Below, piece by piece: positions 1-5,841 of a DNA stretch of 11,343 nucleotides. Position 1 is the first letter of the stretch. Every line of letters starts with the position of its first letter. This DNA comes from Bacteroidota bacterium (GTDB lineage: Bacteria; Bacteroidota; Bacteroidia; SpSt-205; S141-50), in contig WFXK01000004.1 of the NCBI GenBank assembly GCA_015490695.1, positions 1-11,343 of the forward strand, in the 5' to 3' direction. The translations under genes and the position numbers were made by a program. The notes under the pieces were generated by a model. It saw nothing but the letters and a program-made list of their open reading frames with translations, was not told where the DNA came from and made no database searches.

Positions 1-68
1 GGTTGCCGCTGCCATCCGTGAAAGGGACGGCCATCATAAGCAATGCGTAAAACGTAGCGGGGTTCCAT
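1..68 (-). CDS. truA: tRNA pseudouridine synthase A, N-terminal fragment (cut by window edge)
   Basis: Only the first 22 codons are in the window. The reading starts at ATG 68-66 and gives MEPRYVLRIAYDGRPFHGWQ and two more residues before the edge. The run R-Y-x-L-x-I-A-Y-D-G-x-x-F-H-G-W-Q is the characteristic N-terminus of TruA, which converts uridines 38-40 in the anticodon stem of several tRNAs to pseudouridine. The catalytic Asp of the family lies further in and is not visible here. The start codon directly follows the TAG of the upstream oxidoreductase gene (TAGATG, no gap), so the two are probably co-transcribed and translationally coupled. The identification rests on a short but distinctive stretch. 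Confidence 0.85.
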   Translation of the reverse strand, partial: MEPRYVLRIAYDGRPFHGWQRQ

Positions 69-1487
69 CTACGGCTCTAACAACGCTGGCTTAATAATAG
101 ACTTTCTAAAAAACCAACGAGCACACTCTTGAATCCCTTCAGGAATAGAAGGATGGGCATGAATCACTTCATCTAACTCAGAAAGCGGAATCTTTTGCTG
201 TATCATCAAAGCCACCGTTTGTATTGCTGACGAAGCATGTTCCCCCACAGCACGCATCCCTAAAACATAATGGGGTTCTTCAGGTGTGACTAATAACTTA
301 AAAAAGCCATCGGTTCGCCCCATAGCAATTGCACGATTGATATAACGGTACCCATAACGACTCACCCGATAATCCACCCCTTCTTTTTTTGCTTGTTGCT
401 CATTTAACCCCACCGCCGCCACTTCAGGCTCTAAAAACATAATCGTAGAAATGTTTCTATACTCAATAGGCTTTTTCTTTTTACCATAAATCTTATCAAT
501 GGCATGAACCCCCTCTACCTCCCCTACATTCACTAAACAAATGTCAGCGGTCAAATCGCCAATAGCATAAATGTTTTCTATGTTTGTTTGCGTATCGTTA
601 TCTATCACGTGTCCTGATGGCGACATTTTAATCCCTAATTCTTTAATACCTAAATCTTCGGTATTGGGAACTCTTCCCACAGAAATCAAAGCACGTTCAG
701 CCCAGTGTTTTGTAATGCTTCCGTCGGGTTGTTTTAGTTCGTAATAAACTTGTCCGTTAATAATATCCATCTTTTGCAATCGTGCACCTTGATGAATATG
801 GACACCCAAGCGTTTGAGGTTTTGCGCAATGAGTCCAGCAACGTCTTCATCTTCAAAAGGAAGGATTCTGTCTGCTCTATCTATAAGATAGACTTTAGTA
901 TGTCCGAAGTGTCCAAAGATTGTAGCGAATTCACATCCGATGACACCTGCTCCGACAATAACTAAGCTCTTAGGAAACGTTTCCCAATTAAAGATTTCAT
1001 CGCTGGTAACGATAACTTCCCCATCTATGGGAATATCGGGCAGATGTCTTGGGCGAGTACCTACTGCCAAGATGATATAATCGGCAGTAATCGTTTGCGT
1101 TTGTTTATTTTCTATAGCGACTTTGTGAGGCGTTAGCACTTTGCCTTTACCATGAAAGACTTTTAACAATCCTTTTCGTTGGTAGTGAGCAAGTTGGGAA
1201 AGCATTTGCGTATAGCGCAGCTGTTCTGCTTCCTGGACTTGTCGTTGAATTTCTTTTAATGTGAGTTGTTTTAGTAGGGATTCTTTTTTGAATAGGTCAG
1301 CCGCCTTATGGAACTTTTGTGCTAATTCCCACATGGTTTTAGAGCTGAGGGCGCCGCGCCATATTCCAGCCCCACCAATGCGTTCTTTTTCTATTAAAGC
1401 AACTTTTTTCCCATAATCCAGTGCCCGTATGCACGCTGCATAGCCTGCAGGTCCACCCCCTATTACACAAACATCGTAGTCGTACAT
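69..1487 (-). CDS. FAD/NAD-dependent oxidoreductase, lipoamide dehydrogenase-like, lacking the redox disulfide
   Basis: A 472-residue flavoprotein of the pyridine nucleotide-disulfide oxidoreductase family, the usual length for lipoamide dehydrogenase or soluble transhydrogenase. The FAD motif G-x-G-x-x-G is at residues 10-15, a second FAD contact (YAIGDL) at 307-312, and the NAD motif GAGVIG at 179-184 with an acidic residue (D203) after the next strand, which suggests NAD(H) rather than NADP(H). The C-terminal dimer domain ends in HAHPSIPE (443-450), keeping the catalytic His/Glu pair (H445, E450). The active-site helix reads GGAGIWRGALSSK (38-50), where lipoamide dehydrogenases have two cysteines five residues apart; here these are G41 and A46. 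Dithiol chemistry is therefore unlikely; a transhydrogenase, diaphorase or quinone reductase role is inferred. I chose ATG 1487 because the FAD strand begins right after it; an open extension to 1598 adds 37 residues with no family counterpart. truA follows with no gap. Confidence 0.9.
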   Translation of the reverse strand: MYDYDVCVIGGGPAGYAACIRALDYGKKVALIEKERIGGAGIWRGALSSKTMWELAQKFHKAADLFKKESLLKQLTLKEIQRQVQEAEQLRYTQMLSQLAHYQRKGLLKVFHGKGKVLTPHKVAIENKQTQTITADYIILAVGTRPRHLPDIPIDGEVIVTSDEIFNWETFPKSLVIVGAGVIGCEFATIFGHFGHTKVYLIDRADRILPFEDEDVAGLIAQNLKRLGVHIHQGARLQKMDIINGQVYYELKQPDGSITKHWAERALISVGRVPNTEDLGIKELGIKMSPSGHVIDNDTQTNIENIYAIGDLTADICLVNVGEVEGVHAIDKIYGKKKKPIEYRNISTIMFLEPEVAAVGLNEQQAKKEGVDYRVSRYGYRYINRAIAMGRTDGFFKLLVTPEEPHYVLGMRAVGEHASSAIQTVALMIQQKIPLSELDEVIHAHPSIPEGIQECARWFFRKSIIKPALLEP

Positions 1488-1572
1488 GGTGGCGAAAATA
1501 AACAAAATTGTAAACCTACAAGCACCGAGTCTCGCCACAACATTACTCAGAGAACTCAAATTAGCGTAAAAA

Positions 1573-1585
1573 ATCTTAATAAGAT
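1573..1585 (-). terminator. Weak intrinsic terminator candidate downstream of the porin gene
   Basis: Read on the minus strand, ATCTTATTAAGAT forms a short AT-only hairpin followed at once by five T residues (1572-1568). It lies about 240 bases past the porin stop and about 85 bases before the oxidoreductase start, where a terminator would make sense. The stem has only one G-C pair, so it may not work. Confidence 0.25.
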
Positions 1586-1635
1586 GGGCTTTTTCCAAGT
1601 GATCTCAGTTCGGCATAACACCACAACCAATATAC

Positions 1636-1687
1636 CTTGAAGCTCCCCTATAGTGTCACGTTTGTGCGTATAGGTTGTAGCTTCAAG
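1636..1687. repeat. Nested inverted repeat in the intergenic region (possible RNA stem-loop)
   Basis: CTTGAAGCT at 1636-1644 is an exact reverse complement of AGCTTCAAG at 1679-1687. Inside it CCTATA (1647-1652) pairs with TATAGG (1669-1674), and within that CAC faces GTG across GTTT. Together this would fold as a 52-base interrupted hairpin on either strand. There is no T-run beside it, so it does not look like a terminator. It lies between the porin stop and the oxidoreductase start; I do not recognise it as a known RNA family. Confidence 0.5.
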
Positions 1688-1714
1688 TACCAACAAGAAT
1701 CCATAAATAGAGTT

Positions 1715-1796
1715 CCTCTCTGAATAGGTTAGTAGGAAGCTTAGAGAGCTTCCAAAGTCTCCAATGCTTCCTAAAAAGAAAACCTCCTTGAATACC
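1715..1796. repeat. Degenerate copy (C) of a dispersed intergenic repeat
   Basis: Contains the hairpin GGAAGCT-TAGAG-AGCTTCC (1735-1753) followed by CAAAGTCTCCAATGCTTCC. The order CCTCT(C/T)TCTGAA, then a GGAA...TTCC inverted core, then a second TTCC block, then an A-rich run matches the two copies at 4687-4797 and 4914-5032 in the same orientation. It lacks the clear right-hand box seen in those copies. Its minus strand also encodes a similar spurious peptide (FFLGSIGDFGSS versus FFLLETLETFKVSS in copy B), which supports common origin. Confidence 0.45.
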
Positions 1797-1827
1797 AGAT
1801 TACACCCAATAAACTCTATCATAATCA

Positions 1828-3591
1828 CTACTCCAAAACAAGCCACCTTACTCCAAAGCTAAAACTTCGTTCCAACAAGGGATAATAAGCCGATAGGAAG
1901 ACCCCTTTGCGCCTGCCTAAGGCTTCATTCCAGTGAATAAGCCGAATGAAAACACTGACACGGCGATATAACACCAAAGAAGCATAAGCATCTAAACGAA
2001 TATAAGGAAATTGTTGCTGCCGTGTGTCGTACCAAATGCCTAAAACAGGATGATAAGCCTTCAAATAAGTGGTGCCATAGATCCAAAACGTGATTCCGCT
2101 TTGAAATAAATGTTGTTTTTTGGCTATTGGCGTTTCAAAATAAAAAGTGCTTCGTCCCTGCCACGAAGGTAAAAGGGGTGAAAAAGGAAAAGTTTTCCAT
2201 ACAATCCCCTGCCAATGAAGAAAACGCCAAGCAAAATGATAACCCAAACGAACCCCATAGAACGAAAAACTATCTAAAACGGTGTAATACCCTCCTAAAC
2301 GCAAATAAAAGTTTTTGCTTTGATAATGCCCGTCTACGCTAATGCTTTGACTTTGTTGCCAGGTAGAAATAGGGACTTCAAAAGGAATTTGCCATAAAGT
2401 GTAAAGATAAGGCGTTCGTTGACTATAAAGCGCTTGCAGCTGTAGTTTCCATCGTTTCTGAAGCCAATATTGAAGTTGCAAGTAATGTTGCCACTCGCTT
2501 TTGCCAGAAAATAGTTGCCATTGCTGCCAACGAACATCATACAGAATTTTTATAGTAGTAAGTCTCCATTGCAGAGAAAAATGAGCACCTTTAATAGTGT
2601 TGGAATCTTGTTTTAAAAAACGATATTGTTGAAGTTCATAAAAGACTTTTCCTTTTAATTGTAACGTATTAGTATGAATACGTAGCCATAGTGAGGGTTG
2701 CAAGCTTTGTTGGTCTAAGGAAGCACTAAGATAGGTTAAAGTATCCTGAAGTCCTTTATAAGGAAAAGCTTCTGTAGTATCAGGATAAAGCGGAGCAGGG
2801 TCTTCGTAAATACGTTGGTACCACGACTGTTGAAAAGTTGCACCCAAGGTAATTTTAGAAAGGCGCCATGCAAGGGAAAATTGCCATAAATGCCATTTTC
2901 GTAAATCTTTCGTATTTAACAATCGTATCGGAGCACCTAATTTGCTAAACATCACTTCTTCTATAGTATCTTGTACACCTCCGTGAATGTTATCGGTCCT
3001 TTGATTAAAGACCCAAGTGCCCTGGATAAGTAAACGTTGTTTAAAAGGGGCGAACCATAATCGTGCCCCCATCCCTAAATGGTCTGTAGAAAAGTTCAAA
3101 TAAGCACCTTGAGCAGTAAGCCGCTGATAATACGTACTAAACCCTGCCATAGTATCTATCTGCTGAGCATAACGGATATGTAATAACTGCGTTTTACGGC
3201 TGTTTTGTACAAAATACACATCGCTTAAAGGCTTTTCTCCTTGAATAATAGGCACATCGTAGGGCGTTACCATATAAAGCGAAGGACGACGTTGTAACGG
3301 ATAAAAAAATCCCTGTTGAATAAGACGGCTAAAAGGAATACCGTTCCAAAATAACATGTGCGGTTTGCCGATTTGCCCTAAGCAGTATTGACACCACCAA
3401 GCCCCTACATCCCAATAACGAACCATCACCGTACTTTGACGATAAACCATCGTATCCTCTTCTACAATAACCTGATGATGGGTCTGTAAATAAGTAGTGT
3501 CGTGCGGATAAAAATACGATAAGCTATCTAACAACAACCATTGAGCACTACAATAGGAAAAAATGAGTAAAAAAACAATTCTATAATTCAT
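1828..3591 (-). CDS. Putative porin, outer-membrane beta-barrel (Porin_10-like)
   Basis: 587 residues with a short signal peptide (MNYRIVFLLIFSYCSA, cleavage probably after residue 16). The rest is rich in Trp, Tyr, Phe and Gln, with repeated short alternating hydrophobic stretches ending in turns, as in a transmembrane beta-barrel. Residues 105-205 roughly follow the order seen in Bacteroidota putative porins: a TPYD segment, then DVYFVQNSRKTQLLHIRYAQ, then a Y-x-R-L-x-x-x-G-x-Y strand and a FNQRTDNIHGG turn. The chain ends in a strand-like SFSFGVRWLVLE, suitable for the barrel assembly machinery. It begins inside the trpS stop codon (ATGA overlap, 3588-3591), so its translation is probably coupled to trpS. 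The substrate cannot be told. A non-porin barrel is possible; an outer-membrane barrel is much more certain than the exact family. Confidence 0.75.
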   Translation of the reverse strand: MNYRIVFLLIFSYCSAQWLLLDSLSYFYPHDTTYLQTHHQVIVEEDTMVYRQSTVMVRYWDVGAWWCQYCLGQIGKPHMLFWNGIPFSRLIQQGFFYPLQRRPSLYMVTPYDVPIIQGEKPLSDVYFVQNSRKTQLLHIRYAQQIDTMAGFSTYYQRLTAQGAYLNFSTDHLGMGARLWFAPFKQRLLIQGTWVFNQRTDNIHGGVQDTIEEVMFSKLGAPIRLLNTKDLRKWHLWQFSLAWRLSKITLGATFQQSWYQRIYEDPAPLYPDTTEAFPYKGLQDTLTYLSASLDQQSLQPSLWLRIHTNTLQLKGKVFYELQQYRFLKQDSNTIKGAHFSLQWRLTTIKILYDVRWQQWQLFSGKSEWQHYLQLQYWLQKRWKLQLQALYSQRTPYLYTLWQIPFEVPISTWQQSQSISVDGHYQSKNFYLRLGGYYTVLDSFSFYGVRLGYHFAWRFLHWQGIVWKTFPFSPLLPSWQGRSTFYFETPIAKKQHLFQSGITFWIYGTTYLKAYHPVLGIWYDTRQQQFPYIRLDAYASLVLYRRVSVFIRLIHWNEALGRRKGVFLSAYYPLLERSFSFGVRWLVLE

Positions 3592-4568
3592 CGCGGGGGG
3601 AAACCTAAAGCTTTTCGCAAACGATTTAATACTTTTACTGCAACTTCTCTTGCTCGTTCTGCACTTTGTTGGAATATTTTATCTATCTCCTTAGGATTTT
3701 CAATAAAGTAGCGATATTTTTCTCTTGCTTCTTTAAAACGTTCTAAGATTTTTCCAAATAGTAATTCTTTAGCGTCTTTAAATCCAAATCCGCCGTTTAG
3801 ATATTTTTTACGTAGCTCTTCTGTTTCTTCAGCGGTAGCGACAAGACTATAGAGGTGGAAGACAGTGCATTTATCAGGGTCTTTAGGCGCTTCTAAAGGC
3901 GTTGGCGCCGTAACAATACGGAAAACCTGTTTTCTTAATCGCTGCTCATCCCAAAAGACGTTAATGTAATTGTTATAGGTTTTACTCATTTTCCTACCAT
4001 CAATCCCTGGAATAGTCATCACCTGTTCTCTAATATGGGGTTCCGGGATGATAAAAATAGATTCGTTAAAAAAGTGATTAATACGACTAGCTAAATCTCT
4101 TGTGATTTCTAAATGTTGTTTTTGGTCTTTTCCTACAGGAACGATTTCAGCATCATAGAGTAAAATATCGGCTGCCATAAGTACGGGATAAGTGAATAAG
4201 CCAGCATTCACTTGTCCAAGGTTTTTGGATTTTTCTTTAAAAGCATGGGCTTTTTTTAGTTGTCCATAGGGGGTAAAGCAGGCTAAGTACCACATGAGTT
4301 CGGTAACTTCGGGTATATCGGATTGGCGATAAAGGAGGTCTTTTTCGGTATTCAGTCCACAAGCTAACCATGCTGCAGCAACTTCATAAGTACTTTTTTG
4401 GAGGCTTTGAGCATCTTTTCGGGAAGTTAAACTATGAAGGTCGGCAATAAAAAAGAAAGCGCTTTCTTGATGTTGTTCAGCTAATTCCAATGCCGGTAAA
4501 ATAGCACCTAAGAGATTTCCTAAATGGGGCTCGCCAGAGCTTTGAATCCCTGTCAGTACACGTGCCAT
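3588..4568 (-). CDS. trpS: Tryptophanyl-tRNA synthetase
   Basis: A 326-residue class I aminoacyl-tRNA synthetase, normal length for bacterial TrpRS, which charges tRNA(Trp) in the cytoplasm. The HIGH-type ATP motif is H15-L-G-N18 inside GIQSSGEPHLGN; the KMSKS loop reads KMSKT at 193-197. The tryptophan pocket segment MAADILLYDAEIVPVGKDQK (131-150) is the standard TrpRS signature, with D134 at the position that contacts the indole nitrogen in the Bacillus enzyme. The ATG at 4568 is fixed by the conserved GIQSSG at residue 7, and a perfect -7 promoter box ends only 7 bases upstream, so the mRNA should have almost no leader. Its stop overlaps the start of the porin gene by 4 bases (ATGA). Nothing appears damaged. 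Confidence 0.98.
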   Translation of the reverse strand: MARVLTGIQSSGEPHLGNLLGAILPALELAEQHQESAFFFIADLHSLTSRKDAQSLQKSTYEVAAAWLACGLNTEKDLLYRQSDIPEVTELMWYLACFTPYGQLKKAHAFKEKSKNLGQVNAGLFTYPVLMAADILLYDAEIVPVGKDQKQHLEITRDLASRINHFFNESIFIIPEPHIREQVMTIPGIDGRKMSKTYNNYINVFWDEQRLRKQVFRIVTAPTPLEAPKDPDKCTVFHLYSLVATAEETEELRKKYLNGGFGFKDAKELLFGKILERFKEAREKYRYFIENPKEIDKIFQQSAERAREVAVKVLNRLRKALGFPPR

Positions 4569-4575
4569 AGATGGG

Positions 4576-4583
4576 CAAAGTTA
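4576..4583 (-). promoter_or_regulatory. Bacteroidota -7 promoter box for trpS
   Basis: Minus-strand TAACTTTG matches TAnnTTTG exactly. It ends 7 bases before the trpS ATG. No good TTTG is seen about 20 bases further upstream (GTGG is the nearest). Transcription would begin only a few bases before the start codon, implying a leaderless or nearly leaderless mRNA. Confidence 0.7.
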
Positions 4584-4686
4584 GTAAAAGAGTAAATAGC
4601 ATAACCACTTAAAAGGCTATAGATTCAAGTGTTCTAAGAACGACCGCTCAATGAAGAACTAAAACATTGTGTAAGAAAGTGTAGCT

Positions 4687-4797
4687 GAGACACCTCTTTC
4701 TGAAAACTTTGGAATCTATGAAAGTTTCCTGAGTTTCCAACAGAAGGAACACAAGAAAAAACGTACTTGAGATTCCTCGCTTACGATCGGAATGACG
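4687..4797. repeat. Copy A of a dispersed intergenic repeat
   Basis: Left box GAGACACCTCTTT (4687-4699), a degenerate inverted core (GAAAACTTT... AAAGTTTCC, 4702-4729) followed by GAGTTTCC, an A-rich spacer, then CGTACTTGAGATTCCTCGC (4762-4780) and CGGAATGACG (4788-4797). The same modules in the same order and orientation form copy B, about 230 bases to the right. The last part contains ATTCC...GGAAT, a small inverted repeat. Confidence 0.7.
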
Positions 4798-4913
4798 CAC
4801 AGTAATGCAGTGGCGCACGTACTTCAAACACAAACAACGCAAAAACCACAGACTAAGCACACAAATTCAACAACACCCAAAGCCTCCCTGCAGCGCTGAG
4901 GTTGTAAGCGCAT

Positions 4914-5032
4914 GCGAGGCATCTCTTTGGAAACGCTGGAAACTTTAAAAGTTTCCAGCGTTTCCAGTAGAAAAAAAGCACTCTGAAAAAAAATCCGTAC
5001 TTGAGATTCCTCGCCTTCGACTCGGAATGATG
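4914..5032. repeat. Copy B of a dispersed intergenic repeat, with a near-perfect palindromic core
   Basis: The core is an inverted repeat with 19-base arms, TGGAAACGCTGGAAACTTT (4928-4946) and its exact complement (4948-4966), separated by one base. It is flanked by GCGAGGCATCTC (4914-4925) and GAGATTCCTCGC (5003-5014), which are inverted copies of each other with 11 of 12 matches. The unit ends with CTCGGAATGATG. Terminal inverted boxes around a palindrome, without a gene, resemble a small non-autonomous or REP-like element. No T-run follows the palindrome on either strand, so it is not a standard terminator. Confidence 0.8.
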
Positions 5033-5118
5033 TAATGAATGCATCATAAGTAGCCAAGTGGAGGCAAAGCATCGCTTCTTTGAATACAACTCCCGAGGAA
5101 AACTTATCCTCTTTTTAT

Positions 5119-5126
5119 TAACTTTG
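5119..5126 (+). promoter_or_regulatory. Bacteroidota -7 promoter box for the coiled-coil gene
   Basis: TAACTTTG is an exact match to TAnnTTTG, 23 bases before the ATG at 5150. The expected -33 TTTG is not present at the usual spacing; the nearest lies 36 bases upstream at 5079-5082. There is no Shine-Dalgarno sequence between the box and the ATG. Confidence 0.6.
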
Positions 5127-5149
5127 CAAAAAAGACAACGCCATTACCG

Positions 5150-5839
5150 ATGAATAACTTAGCCTTAAAACTGGAGCAAGCCCTAAGGGCAAGAGGTGTT
5201 GAAGAGAAACTAGCCCATGCACTTTCTCAAGCGTTTGAAGAAATTATCCCTCAAATCTTTGCCAATCTAACAACCAAGGAAGATATTAAACTTCTAATAG
5301 ACTTATTGAATAAACGTTTCGAAGACTTAATCCATTATTCTGATAAGCGTTTTGAAGATATTAACCGGCGTTTTGAAGATATTAACCGACGCTTTGAAGA
5401 TATCAATAAGCGCTTCGAAGATATCAATAAGCGTTTCGAAGATATTAAAGAGGATATTAAAACGCTGCGAGAAGATATGAAAATGATGATGGAAATGTTT
5501 AATAAGCGCTTTGAGGATTTACAACATTATTCTGATAAACGTTTTGAAGCACTGCAACATAACATGGATAAACGCTTTGAAGCATTGCAACACAATATGG
5601 ATAAACGCTTTGAAGCATTGCAGCATAATATGGATAAACGTTTTGAAGCATTGCAACGCAACATGGATAAACGTTTTGAAGCACTGCAACGCAACATGGA
5701 TAAACGCTTTGAAGATTTACAACACTATTTAGACAAGCGCTTTAGAAATCTTCAATGGGTAATAGGAATAATCTTAGCCCTTGTGGTTGGTCTTCTTAAT
5801 TTCTTAACACAACTTTTAATGAAATTCTTAGGTTGGTAA
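5150..5839 (+). CDS. Coiled-coil protein with 7- and 11-residue repeats and a C-terminal membrane anchor
   Basis: 229 residues. Residues 1-53 form a non-repetitive, predicted helical head containing LTTKEDIKLLIDLL. Five heptads of the form (K/R)RFEDIN fill 66-100. A short break (101-117, Met/Lys rich) precedes eight successive 11-residue units of the form DKRFEALQHNM at 118-205, the middle ones nearly identical. Residues 203-226 are a hydrophobic membrane segment ending in MKFLGW, and there is no signal peptide, so the coil probably stays in the cytoplasm as a tail-anchored rod. Heptads favour a left-handed and hendecads a right-handed coiled coil. The head and coil recall DUF1640-like coiled-coil proteins, but this is a weak match. 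It is the only rightward gene, has its own promoter box, and stops 2 bases before the convergent gene. Function unknown. Confidence 0.85.
   Translation: MNNLALKLEQALRARGVEEKLAHALSQAFEEIIPQIFANLTTKEDIKLLIDLLNKRFEDLIHYSDKRFEDINRRFEDINRRFEDINKRFEDINKRFEDIKEDIKTLREDMKMMMEMFNKRFEDLQHYSDKRFEALQHNMDKRFEALQHNMDKRFEALQHNMDKRFEALQRNMDKRFEALQRNMDKRFEDLQHYLDKRFRNLQWVIGIILALVVGLLNFLTQLLMKFLGW
5345..5449 (+). repeat. Five tandem 21-bp repeats (heptads) in the coiled-coil gene
   Basis: Each unit encodes (K/R)RFEDIN or its last variant KRFEDIK. Synonymous changes (CGC/CGT, TTT/TTC, AAT/AAC) distinguish the units, so they are not a very recent exact expansion. Confidence 0.85.
5501..5764 (+). repeat. Eight tandem 33-bp repeats (hendecads) in the coiled-coil gene
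   Basis: Units begin at 5501, 5534, 5567, 5600, 5633, 5666, 5699 and 5732. The five units from 5534 encode DKRFEALQ(H/R)NM or, in the first, the same with its preceding HYS boundary, and differ by a few mostly silent bases. The outer units (NKRFEDLQHYS, DKRFEDLQHYL, DKRFRNLQWVI) are more diverged. That pattern fits duplication in the middle of the array by slippage or unequal recombination. Confidence 0.9.
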
Positions 5840-5841
5840 AC

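Larger units (their letters stand above)
1488..1827. other. Intergenic region between porin and oxidoreductase genes
   Basis: This 340-base stretch holds no gene I can support. It contains repeat copy C, the nested inverted repeat and the weak terminator candidate. The best promoter match for the oxidoreductase is minus-strand CAATTTTG (1510-1503), one mismatch from TAnnTTTG and 15 bases from the ATG, but with no convincing -33 TTTG. A minus-strand open frame through most of it crosses the repeats and looks non-coding. Confidence 0.6.
4569..5149. other. Divergent intergenic region between trpS and the coiled-coil gene
   Basis: This 581-base stretch contains the two outward-facing promoters, repeat copies A and B, and between them an A/C-rich stretch (about 4815-4885) with no recognisable feature. 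CGTACTT of the repeat recurs at 4818-4824. Short open frames on the minus strand follow the repeats and encode low-complexity peptides; I do not call them genes. No tRNA was recognised. Confidence 0.6.

Noticed and set aside
1503..1510. Promoter -7 box for the oxidoreductase gene (minus-strand CAATTTTG)
   Set aside because: One mismatch from TAnnTTTG and no TTTG at about 20 bases upstream; too weak to list as a promoter.
1488..1598. N-terminal extension of the oxidoreductase to 1598
   Set aside because: The extra 37 residues precede the first FAD strand, which normally begins within a few residues of the N-terminus, and do not resemble the family.
1556..1846. 96-residue open frame on the minus strand
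   Set aside because: It runs through the repeat copy and the inverted repeat, overlaps the end of the porin gene, and encodes a peptide like those from the other repeat copies, so it follows the repeat and is not a gene.
2127..2540. Two short open frames within the porin gene, one on each strand
   Set aside because: Both lie wholly inside a gene with a convincing signal peptide and barrel pattern, and show no features of their own.
1828..3591. Lipoprotein signal in the porin gene product (C14)
   Set aside because: The residues before the cysteine (FSY) do not fit a lipobox; an ordinary signal peptidase I site after CSA fits better.
4648..5089. Short minus-strand open frames in the trpS/coiled-coil intergenic region
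   Set aside because: They overlap each other, follow repeat copies A and B, and encode low-complexity peptides with no family features.
5499..5732. Open frames in other frames across the 33-bp array
   Set aside because: They are open only because the 33-bp unit, a multiple of three, lacks stops in those frames; the real frame has the coiled coil, promoter and membrane anchor.
5501..5764. CRISPR array
   Set aside because: The 33-bp units are directly abutting with no spacers and encode a continuous protein.
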